From Chloroflexota bacterium (GTDB lineage: Bacteria > Chloroflexota > Dehalococcoidia > Lucifugimonadales > Lucifugimonadaceae), in contig PBKW01000009.1 in NCBI GenBank assembly GCA_002721615.1, positions 59,849-123,848 of the forward strand: a stretch of 64,000 nt of DNA. Direction: 5' to 3'. The notes under the pieces are model-generated. The model was not told the DNA's origin. It did no database searches and worked only from the letters and a program-made list of their open reading frames with translations. Numbering within the stretch: the first letter of the stretch is position 1; the number at the start of each line of letters is the position of its first letter. Positions 35,577 to 45,403 of the stretch are shown one piece after another. The translations under genes were made by a program, and so were the position numbers.

Positions 35577-36635
35577 TTGTTTTTTCATATGAATTCATTA
35601 AATACAAGAACTAAAGAAATATTGAATATATTGATTGATCAATATGTTAATACTGGTTTTCCTGTTGGATCTGAAACGATTGTTCAAAATAGCGAAATTG
35701 AAGTTAGCCCTGCTACTGTAAGAAGTGAGATGGGCTTATTAACTAGAGAGGGATACATTTCTAAATTACATCAATTTTCTGGAAGTATTCCATCTCATAA
35801 AGGATATCAGTTGTTTATTGAGATGATTCCTGATGATAACCCTCCAGAAATGAATGATTTTGTTACTTTGAAAGGGAAATTAAACGTTTTACCCAAAACA
35901 TTTGAACACGTCTGTGAGAATGCTATGGCTGTTATTTCTGATTTGACAGGAGGAGTGGCTTTTAGCAAGTTATATTCTTCTAGGTCAATTTTAATCGATT
36001 TTGGTTTTTTTCAATTGGAAAATGAACTAATAATTACCTCTAAATTATCTAGTGGTACAGTTTTAGAAATAAAACTTCCTCTTATTAGAAAATTAACTTC
36101 TAATGAAATTCAATTTTTAGATAACTTTATTAAGTTAGAGATATTTGGAAAAACAATTGATCAAATTGAACAATCTAAATATTCTGTATTTTCAACAGAT
36201 AATTTGTTACAGCAAATTTGTTTGGAGATTTTTGAAATTTTTCTTCTTCGCATTAGAAGATCTGAAGAAGGGAAATTTAAAGGAGCTAAAAGAGTTTTTG
36301 AGCATCCTGATGTTATATCACAACCTATTATAGCTAAATCTTTATTGGAGATGATTGATGATCCATTATTATTTGAAGATTTGATAGATTTATCTAATGA
36401 TGAAGATTCCTTTAGAGTAATAATAGGAGAAGATAATATAGAGAACAATTTGAAATGGTTTAGCATAATTATTGCTCCATTTGGTATTAGTAATAATTTA
36501 GGTGGATCGATTGGTTTGATAGTGCCAAAAAGAATCTCTTATAAAAGAATATTGCCAATTGTAAAATATGCATCTATTTGGATAGATGGATTAATTAAGA
36601 AAAATATGGGAGAAAATTCGCTCATTTTAGAATAG
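35577..36635 (+). CDS. hrcA: Heat-inducible transcription repressor HrcA
   Basis: HrcA represses heat-shock genes by binding CIRCE operators. The N-terminal winged helix is clear: LNTRTKEILNILIDQYVNTGFPVGSETI and VSPATVRSEMGLLTREGYISK. A GAF-like middle and the closing IGLIVPKRISYKRILPIVKYAS are typical. The 352-residue length fits. A TTG at 35577 has GAGAAAG upstream, while the ATG at 35589 gives the more usual N-terminus; the choice is open. No CIRCE repeat (TTAGCACTC-N9-GAGTGCTAA) is visible upstream, and groES/groEL are not here. dnaJ follows. Confidence 0.93.
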   Translation: MFFHMNSLNTRTKEILNILIDQYVNTGFPVGSETIVQNSEIEVSPATVRSEMGLLTREGYISKLHQFSGSIPSHKGYQLFIEMIPDDNPPEMNDFVTLKGKLNVLPKTFEHVCENAMAVISDLTGGVAFSKLYSSRSILIDFGFFQLENELIITSKLSSGTVLEIKLPLIRKLTSNEIQFLDNFIKLEIFGKTIDQIEQSKYSVFSTDNLLQQICLEIFEIFLLRIRRSEEGKFKGAKRVFEHPDVISQPIIAKSLLEMIDDPLLFEDLIDLSNDEDSFRVIIGEDNIENNLKWFSIIIAPFGISNNLGGSIGLIVPKRISYKRILPIVKYASIWIDGLIKKNMGENSLILE

Positions 36636-36678
36636 AATGTGATTGAGATTTCCATTTTTATGTATCTAAGTTGATTTT

Positions 36679-37833
36679 ATGAGTTCAAAAAGAGATTATT
36701 ATGAAATATTAGGCGTTAATAGGAATGCCTCTCTAGAAGAAATTAAGAAAAAATTTCGTAAACTTGCTTTAGAGTATCACCCTGACAGGAATAAAGCTGC
36801 AAATGCCTCAGAGAAATTTAAAGAAATAAATGAAGCATATCAGGTATTAATTGATCCAGAAAAAAAGAAAATTTATGATCAATTTGGACATTCTGGATTA
36901 GAAGGAAAATTTGGAGGATTTCAGCAAGGAGGATTTGAAGATCTAGGTGGTTTTGGAGATATTTTTGAAACTTTTTTTGGAGGATCTTTCGGTTCATCGA
37001 AATCTTCTTCAAATCGAGCATCACAAGGAAGAAGTTTAGAATATAGAGTTAAAATAAATTTTTATGAATCAGCATCAGGAAAAGAAGAACCATTAAAAAT
37101 TGAAAGATTAGAGGAATGTATAACATGTAAAGGTTCTAGAGCTAAACCAGGTACAGAAGTTGATTCTTGCTCTTCATGTAATGGTTCTGGGCAAGTTAGA
37201 AGAGTTCAAAGAACGATTTTTGGTCAATTCGAACAGAGAACTACATGTTCATCATGTAATGGTTCTGGTCAATTAATTAAAGTTTTATGTTCAAATTGTA
37301 GAGGAAAAGGATTATCTAAAGTTGTAAAAGATTTGATAGTAAGAATTCCTCCTGGAATTTCTGATGGTGATATTGTTAAACTTACACATCAAGGAGATCC
37401 AGGAGTTAATGGTGGCCCAAATGGTGATATTTTAGTGCATATTAATGTTGATCCCCATGAAGTATTTGTAAGAAAAAATAACAATATTTTATTAGGAGTA
37501 GATGTTGATATAGTACAAGCATCATTAGGAAGAGATATCACTATTCCCACTATTGAAGGAGAGACACTAATACAAATTAAACCAGGAACTCAAAGCGGAG
37601 ATCAGTTGAAGTTGTCAGGATTAGGATTTCCTGAAATAAACAATTCTCGTAAAAAAGGAGATATGATTGTTATTTTAAGGGTAATTACTCCTACTAAATT
37701 ATCAAAAGAACAAAAAACACTTTTTGAAACCTTAGAAAAATCTTTTGGAAGTAAATCTAATGGAAAAGTAAAAGAAACTGATCGAAAAAGTATATTTAGA
37801 AGAATAAAAGATGGGTTTCTTCAAGATCAATAA
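36679..37833 (+). CDS. dnaJ: Chaperone DnaJ
   Basis: DnaJ is the J-domain co-chaperone of DnaK. The 384 residues show the J domain with HPD at 34-36, a Gly/Phe-rich linker ([24 protein letters not shown]), four zinc-finger repeats ([14 protein letters not shown] twice, CSNCRGKG) and the C-terminal substrate-binding domain. Only the first repeat deviates from CxxCxGxG. dnaK and grpE are not in the window. It sits in a block with hrcA, prmA and rsmE, a known combination in several phyla. Confidence 0.96.
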   Translation: MSSKRDYYEILGVNRNASLEEIKKKFRKLALEYHPDRNKAANASEKFKEINEAYQVLIDPEKKKIYDQFGHSGLEGKFGGFQQGGFEDLGGFGDIFETFFGGSFGSSKSSSNRASQGRSLEYRVKINFYESASGKEEPLKIERLEECITCKGSRAKPGTEVDSCSSCNGSGQVRRVQRTIFGQFEQRTTCSSCNGSGQLIKVLCSNCRGKGLSKVVKDLIVRIPPGISDGDIVKLTHQGDPGVNGGPNGDILVHINVDPHEVFVRKNNNILLGVDVDIVQASLGRDITIPTIEGETLIQIKPGTQSGDQLKLSGLGFPEINNSRKKGDMIVILRVITPTKLSKEQKTLFETLEKSFGSKSNGKVKETDRKSIFRRIKDGFLQDQ

Positions 37834-37857
37834 CAATAACTGAATCATAGGATTGAG

Positions 37858-38757
37858 ATGAGTGAAAGAGGAAGTAAATGGGTAGAATTAAAAATCAGAG
37901 TCAACTCAGAATATGTAGAACCAATTGTAAGATTGTTTAATAAATATTTATCTGGAAAAGTTTATACTCAAGTTGTTGATTTTAAAGAAGATGATAATGA
38001 TCCAAATCATTTAGATGTTGAGATAATAGGATATATTGTTTCAGATGATAAAATTTCAGAATATTTAACTAATATAGAGGTTGGATTAAAGCTTTTTGAG
38101 AAAATTTTTGACATTTCTGATTTAAGTAAAAAGGAAGTGTTTTCTGACACTTGGGAAAAACAAAAATTTCCTCCAATTAGTTTAGGAAATAATATTGTGA
38201 TAGTACCAAAAGAAGAAGATAAAGTTGATTTTCAAGATAAAAAAACATTAGTTATTGAACCATCTATGGCATTTGGAACAGGACATCATGCAACTACAAA
38301 AATGTGTATTGAATTGTTAGATATTTTCATTGAAGGAGAAGAATCTGTACTTGATCTTGGTACTGGAACAGGAATATTATCTCTTTGTTCATTGTTGTTA
38401 GGAGCTAAAAGAGTTTTTTGTGTTGATAATGATATTGAAGCGATTTATGCAGCTAGAAAAAATTTTGAAAAATCTGGTTTTATTTCAGAAGTTGAATTTT
38501 TTCACGGAGATTTATCAAAAATTCCAGAAAAAAATAAAAATTTTGATCTTGTTTTGGCTAATTTGACATCTAATATACTTATAGAAAACTTTGATCATAT
38601 TTTTAGTAAAATTTCTGAAAATGGGATAATAATTATTTCAGGAATTTTAGATATCAGAATAGATGAAGTGATAGAAAAATTTCTTAATGGACACTTAAAA
38701 TTATTGAAAAAATTAAAATATGATAATTGGGTTTCTTTAGTTTTTCAGGGAATATAA
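37858..38757 (+). CDS. prmA: Ribosomal protein L11 methyltransferase
   Basis: PrmA trimethylates ribosomal protein L11. The 299-residue protein has an N-terminal ferredoxin-like part (WVELKIRVNSEYVEPI) and a class I SAM domain with FGTGHHATTKMCIELL, VLDLGTGTGILSL and DLVLANLTSNILIE, which are specific to PrmA. It follows dnaJ by 24 bases and precedes rsmE by one base, a widespread pairing. Confidence 0.94.
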   Translation: MSERGSKWVELKIRVNSEYVEPIVRLFNKYLSGKVYTQVVDFKEDDNDPNHLDVEIIGYIVSDDKISEYLTNIEVGLKLFEKIFDISDLSKKEVFSDTWEKQKFPPISLGNNIVIVPKEEDKVDFQDKKTLVIEPSMAFGTGHHATTKMCIELLDIFIEGEESVLDLGTGTGILSLCSLLLGAKRVFCVDNDIEAIYAARKNFEKSGFISEVEFFHGDLSKIPEKNKNFDLVLANLTSNILIENFDHIFSKISENGIIIISGILDIRIDEVIEKFLNGHLKLLKKLKYDNWVSLVFQGI

Positions 38758-38758
38758 A

Positions 38759-39517
38759 ATGCATAGATTTTATGTGAGTAATATTCAAGAAATAGATGAT
38801 CCGAAGATCTTTTTAGGTTCTATAAAACATCAATTAAAAAATGTTCTTAGATTTCGAAAAGATGATTTAATTGAAATTTTTGATGAGACAAGTTTTGAAT
38901 ATTCTGTACGAATATTAGATGATGATTGTGATTTTGGAAAAATAATTTCTAAGAGAATTAGAAAAATCGAAATGTATCCTGAAGTTATTTTATGTCAATC
39001 TTTTATAAAAAATGATCGGTTTGAATTAATTATTGAAAAATCATCTGAACTTGGTGTCACTCAAATAATTCCAATGATTACTGAAAGAGTACAATCAAGT
39101 AAGAAACTAAAAAAGACTCATCCTAAACATCAAAGGTGGAGAAGAATTATTAAAGAGTCTGTGGAACAATCAGGCGGAAATGTTATTCCTCATATTGAAT
39201 CCTTCCATACTTTTGAAGAATTATTGGAATTATTTGACGATCAATATGAGAAAATTTTATTTTGGGAGAAAAATGAGAATTCTATAGATTTAAAAACTTG
39301 TTTAAATTCTTATAAAGGTAACATCAAAAAGTTAGTGATATTTATAGGTCCTGTTGGAGGCTTCTCAGAGTCAGAAATATTAATGGCTAGAGAAAATAGA
39401 TGTAAGATAGTTACTCTTGGTGATAGAGTTTTAAAATCTGAGACAGTATCTGTTTCCTCTCTTTCAATAATTAGGTATCATTTTCAAGGTCTTGTAAGTG
39501 GCAAATATAGGGATTAA
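38759..39517 (+). CDS. rsmE: 16S rRNA m3U1498 methyltransferase
   Basis: RsmE is a SPOUT-class enzyme methylating U1498 of 16S rRNA. Its 252 residues begin HRFYVSNIQ and have a PUA-like N-terminal part (HQLKNVLRFRKDD). The knot-forming C-terminal motifs are SSELGVTQIIPM, RWRRIIKESVEQSGG, FIGPVGGFSESEI and LGDRVLKSETVS. The gene is one base after prmA and ends close to convergent gpsA. Confidence 0.94.
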   Translation: MHRFYVSNIQEIDDPKIFLGSIKHQLKNVLRFRKDDLIEIFDETSFEYSVRILDDDCDFGKIISKRIRKIEMYPEVILCQSFIKNDRFELIIEKSSELGVTQIIPMITERVQSSKKLKKTHPKHQRWRRIIKESVEQSGGNVIPHIESFHTFEELLELFDDQYEKILFWEKNENSIDLKTCLNSYKGNIKKLVIFIGPVGGFSESEILMARENRCKIVTLGDRVLKSETVSVSSLSIIRYHFQGLVSGKYRD

Positions 39518-39521
39518 TTAT

Positions 39522-40517
39522 TTATTCTTCAGATAAGTTTCTAGTCATTAACTCTTTAATTGCTGAATCTATAGAAATTTCATTATTTAATACTTTTGAT
39601 GTGGTAGTTGTTATAGGCATAGATACTTGTAATTTTTGGCTTAATTTTTCTGCTTGTATAGTAGTTTGAATTCCTTCTAAAGTAATTTTTGATTTATTTA
39701 AAAATTCTTTAACTGATGATCCTTGAGATAAAGCTACTCCTAGTTTCCAGTTTCTACTAGAATTTCCAAAACAGCTTGTAATTAAATCTCCCATTCCTGA
39801 TAAACCAGCAAATGTAGATTTTTCCGCTCCTAATTTTACTCCAAGTTTTGTAATTTCATGTAGTCCTCTTGTTACGAATGCAGATTTTGCATTCGTTCCT
39901 AATTTCAGACCATCTATAATTCCAGCTCCAATAGCTATGATATTTTTTAATGCTCCTCCTAATTCAGTTCCTATGACATCTGTTCCACTGTAAATCCTGA
40001 AACTATCAGATGAAAAAGAGTCTCGAAATTTATTTGAAAGATTAATATCTTTGAATGCAATAGTTGTAACAGTAGGCTTTCCTTCAGATATCTCCAAAGC
40101 AAGATTTGGACCAGATAAGGCTCCTATATTATTTATAGATGATTTAGTTAAGTAAGAATTTATTACTTCACACATTCTTTCTCCATTTATTGAAATGCCT
40201 TTAGTCGCACTAATTATTATTTTGTCTGAAGTAACATATTCTCTAATTTTTATTAAATTTTCATTTAGTGTATGAGAAGGTACAGCGATGATAATGATAT
40301 TAGATTGTTGGATATTTTTTTGAATATTTGATTCTATTTTAATTTCTCTAGGTAATTTCATTTGATTTGATAGATTTTTATGAACCCTAGTTTTATCAAG
40401 TAAATTTTTCTCTTCTTTAGATCTTGTTAAGATAGATATAGAACTAACTTTTTTTGATATTAAATAAGTTAGTGTAAAACCCCATGTAGTATTTCCGATT
40501 ACAGTAATTTTTTCCAT
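39522..40517 (-). CDS. gpsA: Glycerol-3-phosphate dehydrogenase (NAD(P)+)
   Basis: GpsA reduces dihydroxyacetone phosphate to sn-glycerol-3-phosphate for lipid heads. Rossmann start ITVIGNTTWGFTLTYLI; this is the usual GxGxxG but with an Asn-Thr pair, so the dinucleotide loop is GNTTWG rather than GAGSWG. Other motifs are GALSGPNLALEISEGKPT, GGALKNIIAIGAGIIDGL and GLSGMGDLITSCFG. At 331 residues it is complete. plsY, the next enzyme in the pathway, is directly upstream in the same operon. Confidence 0.93.
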   Translation of the reverse strand: MEKITVIGNTTWGFTLTYLISKKVSSISILTRSKEEKNLLDKTRVHKNLSNQMKLPREIKIESNIQKNIQQSNIIIIAVPSHTLNENLIKIREYVTSDKIIISATKGISINGERMCEVINSYLTKSSINNIGALSGPNLALEISEGKPTVTTIAFKDINLSNKFRDSFSSDSFRIYSGTDVIGTELGGALKNIIAIGAGIIDGLKLGTNAKSAFVTRGLHEITKLGVKLGAEKSTFAGLSGMGDLITSCFGNSSRNWKLGVALSQGSSVKEFLNKSKITLEGIQTTIQAEKLSQKLQVSMPITTTTSKVLNNEISIDSAIKELMTRNLSEE

Positions 40518-40534
40518 AATTTATTAGAAGACCA

Positions 40535-41182
40535 TTAAGGTTTTTTATCATTTCCTATTTTGTTTTCTTTACCTTTAATTAATCTTTGGATATTTTCTTT
40601 ATGCCGATAGAATATGACACAAAAAATAAATAAAGTAAACAATATATCTGCAAAAGAAGAGCTTCCTATGGATGTGAAAAAGGAAATAATTACATATATC
40701 AATGCTAATGAGCCTCCCACAAGAGAACCTAGGGAAACATATTTAGAAATTGTTGCAATAATAATGAAACTAGTTAATGCAATTAGACATGCCAAAGGGT
40801 TGACAAGCAAATATACTCCTAAACTTGTTAAAACACCTTTTCCGCCCTTAAATCTATAATATACTGGCCAACAATGTCCTATGATTACCATAGATCCTAT
40901 GAGAATCATACTATAAGAAGGAATTTCAGCATCAGAAAACTTAAGTAAATAAACAAATAAGTAAACTATTAAAAAACCTTTCCCTATGTCTATTAATGCT
41001 ACTCCTGTAGCGATTTTAACTCCTAATGTTCTTCCAACATTTGTTGCACCCGTACTTCCACTTCCATGTTCTCTGATATCTATTCCTCTAATCAATTTTC
41101 CAAATATTAATCCAAATTGTATAGAACCAATTAAATAGGCGAGTATTCCCGTAAGTATATTTAAGCTTAATTGTAAGATCAT
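40535..41182 (-). CDS. plsY: Glycerol-3-phosphate acyltransferase PlsY
   Basis: PlsY transfers an acyl group from acyl-phosphate to glycerol-3-phosphate in the membrane. The 215 residues have about five hydrophobic segments and the three family motifs: GSIQFGLIFGKLI with IDIREHGSGSTGATNVGRTLG, then GHCWPVYYRFKGGKGVLTSLG, then a basic cytosolic end. It overlaps the der stop by one base and lies before gpsA. A second, more divergent PlsY is encoded at 57822-58427. Confidence 0.93.
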   Translation of the reverse strand: MILQLSLNILTGILAYLIGSIQFGLIFGKLIRGIDIREHGSGSTGATNVGRTLGVKIATGVALIDIGKGFLIVYLFVYLLKFSDAEIPSYSMILIGSMVIIGHCWPVYYRFKGGKGVLTSLGVYLLVNPLACLIALTSFIIIATISKYVSLGSLVGGSLALIYVIISFFTSIGSSSFADILFTLFIFCVIFYRHKENIQRLIKGKENKIGNDKKP

Positions 41183-42486
41183 TATTTAATATCTAATTTT
41201 ATTGGTACCCCGTTTAACCCAAACTTTTTTCTTAATCCATTTTCTAAATATCTCTTATAAGTGAAGTGTAACAGCTTACCATTTTGAAATTTTATTTCAA
41301 ATGTTGGTGGTTTAGTTGATTTTTGGAAAGCATTTTTGATGATAATTTTTGATCTTCCTTTGGACGGAGGTGGATGTTTAGATATTGTATCTATAATGTT
41401 ATCCCATATTTTATTATCGGGAATAGTTCTATTATATTCTTCATACACTTCAAGTATTTTGTCAAAGATAGTATTTATCCCTATTTTTGTCACATTAGAA
41501 GTAAATATAATAGGAGATCCATTCAAAAACTTTAATTTATCCATTGTAATATTAGATACATCACCTTGTATTAATGACAATTTTTCATTGAGGTCCCACT
41601 TATTTGCTATTACGATACAGCCTTTTCCAGCATCTTTTATCATTCCAGCAATATGTGAATCTTGAGAACTTATTTTTTCAGTTATATCTGTAACTAATAA
41701 TGAAATATCACATCTTGAAATTGCCTTAACGCTTCTGATCACACTATATTTTTCTATTCCCGGTTCTATGCTTCCTCTTCTTCTTAGACCAGCAGTATCT
41801 ATGAAGTTAATTTTTTTATTTTTAAAAATAACTTCGGTATCTATTGAGTCCCTAGTAGTCCCTGCTATTGGATTAACTATAGATCTATCTTCACCAATGA
41901 TTGAGTTAAACAAGGAAGATTTTCCAACATTAGGTTTTCCAACAATTGCAACGTTTATTGAATCTGATTTCTCAGTTTTCTCATTAAATATAGGTAATTG
42001 TTTTGATATTTGATCTATTACATCAGACACGCCATTACCATGGTATGCGCTTAAAGTAACTACGTTTTTTAATCCTAATTGATAAAATTCTGAGATTCCT
42101 AAAAGTCTATTAGGATTATCAACTTTATTGATTGCTAAGACACAGGGTTTATTAGATGTTCGAGCTAGTTGAGCTGCATAGAAATCTAACACATTTAGGC
42201 CTTCTTTAGAATCTACTACTAAAATAATTCCATCAGACTCTCTCAAAACTTGCTTTGTGACTTCAGAAACTTCATTAGAGAGTTCTTCTTGAGGGTTTTC
42301 ATCTATACCCCCTGTATCAATTAATATAAATTTGTTATCTTCTGATTCTATATTTAAAGATATCCAATCTCTTGTAGTTCCAGGAATATCACTAACTATT
42401 GAAAAACGGGATCCTGCAATTCTATTAAAAAGAGTAGATTTTCCCACATTGGGTCTTCCTAAAATTGCAATTACTGGGATACTCAT
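41182..42486 (-). CDS. der: Ribosome assembly GTPase Der (EngA)
   Basis: Der carries two tandem GTPase domains and helps 50S maturation. I start at the ATG ending at 42486 (MSIPVIAILGRPNVGKSTLFNRI), giving 434 residues; the frame runs 20 codons further but into argF. The first domain has GRPNVGKST, DTGGI and NKVD; the second GKPNVGKSS, DTAGLRRRG and NKWD. The KH-like C-terminal domain is present (TISKHPPPSKGRSKI). plsY overlaps its stop. Confidence 0.95.
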   Translation of the reverse strand: MSIPVIAILGRPNVGKSTLFNRIAGSRFSIVSDIPGTTRDWISLNIESEDNKFILIDTGGIDENPQEELSNEVSEVTKQVLRESDGIILVVDSKEGLNVLDFYAAQLARTSNKPCVLAINKVDNPNRLLGISEFYQLGLKNVVTLSAYHGNGVSDVIDQISKQLPIFNEKTEKSDSINVAIVGKPNVGKSSLFNSIIGEDRSIVNPIAGTTRDSIDTEVIFKNKKINFIDTAGLRRRGSIEPGIEKYSVIRSVKAISRCDISLLVTDITEKISSQDSHIAGMIKDAGKGCIVIANKWDLNEKLSLIQGDVSNITMDKLKFLNGSPIIFTSNVTKIGINTIFDKILEVYEEYNRTIPDNKIWDNIIDTISKHPPPSKGRSKIIIKNAFQKSTKPPTFEIKFQNGKLLHFTYKRYLENGLRKKFGLNGVPIKLDIK

Positions 42487-42503
42487 AAGAAATTTTAGAA
42501 TAA

Positions 42504-43409
42504 TTATATTAAAAATATTTGATTTAATAGAGAAACTTGAGACCAAACTCTATTTTCTGCTTGCTCAAATACTATTGATTGTGGATGCTCTAATAGATTT
42601 TCAGAAATTTCTTCTCCAGGGTGTGCTGGTAGATCGTGCATGAATAAAGCTTCTTGTGATAAGGAAAGCAATTTTTCATTGACTTGAAAATTTTTGAAGA
42701 TGATTTTTCTTTCAGCAATTTCTTTTTCTTGTCCCATACTAGCCCAAACATCTGTATAGATAATATTAGAATTTTTAACAGATTCTTCAGGAGAAGACTC
42801 AATATGGAATTTACCCCCATATTTGTTTTCTAATTGTTTTATTTTTGTAATATGTGTCTCATCAAACCCATATCCTTCAGGAGTACAAATGATAAATTCT
42901 CCACCTAGAGATAGAATAGCATGAGATAAACTGCGTGCTACATTATTGCCATCTCCAATGAAAGTAATTTTTATATCTTTAAAATCTAAAGATGTGGCTT
43001 CATATATTGTTAAAAGATCTCCTAGGGCTTGGCATGGATGTTCTAAATCACTTAAAGCATTTATTACTGGAATATTAGAATAATTAGAGAATTCTTCTAT
43101 AGTAGAATGTGAATAAGTTCTCAGAATAGCAATATCAGCCATTCTTGAAACTACTTTGGATATGTCTTTAATAGGTTCTCTTTTGCCCATACCAATTTCT
43201 TCAGGGCCAAAATATATAGGTAATCCGCCAAGTATATTAATAGCTTTGAAGAATCCAAGTTTTGTTCTTAAAGAAGGTTTTTCAAATAATAAAACCACAT
43301 TTTTCCCTTTTAGAGATTCAGTTTTGAAACCTTTTTTAAAATCTAAAGATTTTTCTATGATCTTTCTTATTTGTTTTGGTTTTAAATCAGTGATATTTAA
43401 TAAATTCAT
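42504..43409 (-). CDS. argF: Ornithine carbamoyltransferase (substrate motif altered)
   Basis: This family joins carbamoyl phosphate and ornithine to citrulline. The 301 residues have the carbamoyl-phosphate motif as KPSLRTK (45-51 region), where STRTR is usual, HPCQ at 124-127 and DVWASMGQE. The ornithine-contacting HCLP motif reads HDLP at 258-261, followed by AHPGEE. I call it OTC by overall fit and by the argS neighbour, but the changed residues leave room for another carbamoyltransferase substrate. It lies between argS and der on the same strand. Confidence 0.85.
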   Translation of the reverse strand: MNLLNITDLKPKQIRKIIEKSLDFKKGFKTESLKGKNVVLLFEKPSLRTKLGFFKAINILGGLPIYFGPEEIGMGKREPIKDISKVVSRMADIAILRTYSHSTIEEFSNYSNIPVINALSDLEHPCQALGDLLTIYEATSLDFKDIKITFIGDGNNVARSLSHAILSLGGEFIICTPEGYGFDETHITKIKQLENKYGGKFHIESSPEESVKNSNIIYTDVWASMGQEKEIAERKIIFKNFQVNEKLLSLSQEALFMHDLPAHPGEEISENLLEHPQSIVFEQAENRVWSQVSLLNQIFLI

Positions 43410-43477
43410 GATATTAATTCAAGTTGTTTTATAAATGTATATTAAAGCAAAATATTCTTTTAAAGAAATTATCGCTA

Positions 43478-45145
43478 CTACATTTTGTTTGGTGACTCCA
43501 TTCCCATTATAGATAATGTTTCAGAAAGAATTAATTTAGAAGCTTTTATTAGGTCTAATCTACTTTTTGAGGTTTCGTAATCTTCTTGTTTTTCAGGCAA
43601 CACTCTACACTCTTCGTAGAATTTTTGAAGTAATTGAGATAATTCCAAAGTGTATTGAGGCAGCCTGTGAACTTCTAATTTTTCTGATGAAAATCTTAAA
43701 ATTTCTGGGAATTCTGAAAGTTTTTTCATTATTTCTATTTCAGAATCGTGTGTTAAAAGTTTTAAGTTAGAAGTTGATTTTGAAAAATTGAAGTTTTTAC
43801 TTTTTTCTATTATTGAATTCATTCTTGCATGAGCATATTGGACATAAAAAACTGGATTTTCATTAGATTTTTTTTTAGAAATATCTAGGTCAAATTCAAT
43901 TTGACTTTCAGGAGATTTACTCAGAAAGTTATACCTACAAGCATCTTTTCCAACTTCTTCTATTAATTCTTTTAATGGAATTGATGTGCCTTTTCTTTTA
44001 CTGAATTTTGTCATTGAAGATTTCGTTTTTAAAGAAACAATTTGGTTCAAAATTACAACAAATCTATTTTTTTCTATCCCCAAAGCCTTTAATGCATCTG
44101 ATAACCTTTTTATATGCCCATGATGATCTGCTCCCCATATATCTATTACGGTGTCAAAATTTCTAGTGAGGAATTTATTTTTATGATAAGCAATATCAGT
44201 AGCAAAATAAGTAGGTGCACCTCCGTCACTTTTAATTAGAACATTATTCTTATCATCTCCAAGTTTTTTTGAGTCTAGCCATGTGGCCCCATCTTTTTCA
44301 AAAACTAAATTTTTCTTTTTTAAAATATTAATTGTTTCTTTAAATTCGCCACTTTTTATTAGAGATTTTTCACTAAACCATGAATTGTATTCAACTCCTA
44401 GTTCGATTAGGTCATTCTTGATGTTATTTAATATTTGTTTGATGCCTATTTTTTTGAGATGTATTAGAGCCTCTTTTTTAGATATTTTGGTGAATTTTTC
44501 ATAGTTTTCTGATTTTATTTGTTCTGCTATTTCCTCTAATTCTTTTCCTTCATATCCGTTTTCAGGTATAGGTAAATTATTATTAAATAAGTTCATATAT
44601 CTTACATATAAAGATTCAGTGAAAAGGTCTATTTGATTTCCAGCATCATTAATGTAATATTCTCTGTTTACTTGAAAGCCTTGTGTCTCTAATAAATTAG
44701 ATAAAGTACTTCCAATTACTGCACCTCTTGCATGTCCAATGTGTAAATTTCCTGTAGGATTTACACTAACAAACTCAACTTGAATTTTTTTATTGAAGTT
44801 CTCTTTTTTTGAATAATTATTTTCTTTATTTAGGATAGATTTTAAATTTTCTTGTAACCACTGATCTGACAAAAAGAAATTTATAAATCCAGGTTTTTTA
44901 AAAGATACATTTTTTATAAAATCAGGAAGTTCTAGATTTTTTATAATTATTTTCGCTATTTCTTCAGGATTTTTATTTAATCCTCGGGAAACTTGTAGCG
45001 CAATATTAGATGAATAGTCTCCATGTTCTTTAATTTGAGGTTTTTCTACAACAAAATCAATTTTGTAACTCTTTTTTAAGTATTCCTGTTTGACTGATGA
45101 AAGAGCTTTATATAAATGTTTTTTAAGAGCAAATGAAATGTCCAT
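43478..45145 (-). CDS. argS: Arginyl-tRNA synthetase
   Basis: ArgRS is a class I synthetase. The 555 residues show an N-terminal Add-1 domain (KPQIKEHGDYSSNIALQV), the HIGH motif in PTGNLHIGHARGAVIG, the YATDIAYHKNKF stretch, KFSKRKGTSIPL in place of KMSK, the Arg-specific YAHAR segment (YVQYAHARMNSI) and an anticodon domain with LPQYTLELSQLLQKFYEECRVL. Complete. It begins the argS-argF-der-plsY-gpsA operon. Confidence 0.96.
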   Translation of the reverse strand: MDISFALKKHLYKALSSVKQEYLKKSYKIDFVVEKPQIKEHGDYSSNIALQVSRGLNKNPEEIAKIIIKNLELPDFIKNVSFKKPGFINFFLSDQWLQENLKSILNKENNYSKKENFNKKIQVEFVSVNPTGNLHIGHARGAVIGSTLSNLLETQGFQVNREYYINDAGNQIDLFTESLYVRYMNLFNNNLPIPENGYEGKELEEIAEQIKSENYEKFTKISKKEALIHLKKIGIKQILNNIKNDLIELGVEYNSWFSEKSLIKSGEFKETINILKKKNLVFEKDGATWLDSKKLGDDKNNVLIKSDGGAPTYFATDIAYHKNKFLTRNFDTVIDIWGADHHGHIKRLSDALKALGIEKNRFVVILNQIVSLKTKSSMTKFSKRKGTSIPLKELIEEVGKDACRYNFLSKSPESQIEFDLDISKKKSNENPVFYVQYAHARMNSIIEKSKNFNFSKSTSNLKLLTHDSEIEIMKKLSEFPEILRFSSEKLEVHRLPQYTLELSQLLQKFYEECRVLPEKQEDYETSKSRLDLIKASKLILSETLSIMGMESPNKM

Positions 45146-45246
45146 AGGATTAGATTAGCACAAAAATCATCTATGTTGACTATAGTGAAGGATAAAAAAA
45201 AATCATGTATTCTTATTCATAAGTATTAATAATTTATAGGATTTTT

Positions 45247-45393
45247 ATGGATAAGTTAAAAACAGATTTTTTTAAAAAGTTATTTCAAGATTTTAATTTG
45301 TCTTCCTCTGAAATTCATGATCTTGAGAATAATCTCAATGTAATAAAATCACATTTAGATATATTAAAAAAAATAAATATCAATAAAAGATAA
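45247..45393 (+). CDS. Small GatC/AtzG-like ORF directly before the amidase
   Basis: A 48-residue frame: MDKLKTDFFKKLFQDF, then LSSSEIHDLENNLNVIKSH, then LDILKKININKR. The pattern (a Leu-Ser-Ser-x-Glu start, two amphipathic helices) resembles the small GatC or AtzG-type partners of amidases. It stops at 45391-45393, just where the downstream amidase frame (+1 relative to it) is already open. It is either a separate small subunit or the N-terminal part of a single polypeptide interrupted by a frameshift. AAGAAGGA follows its stop. Confidence 0.6.
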   Translation: MDKLKTDFFKKLFQDFNLSSSEIHDLENNLNVIKSHLDILKKININKR

Positions 45394-45403
45394 GAAGGAA
45401 AAT

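Noticed and set aside
42487-42546. N-terminal extension of der into argF
   Set aside because: The residues are not part of the Der fold, which starts at MSIPVIAILGRPNVGK.
45175-45214. TTGACT with TATTCT before the small amidase-partner ORF as a promoter
   Set aside because: The spacing is about 27 bases, too long for a sigma70 promoter.
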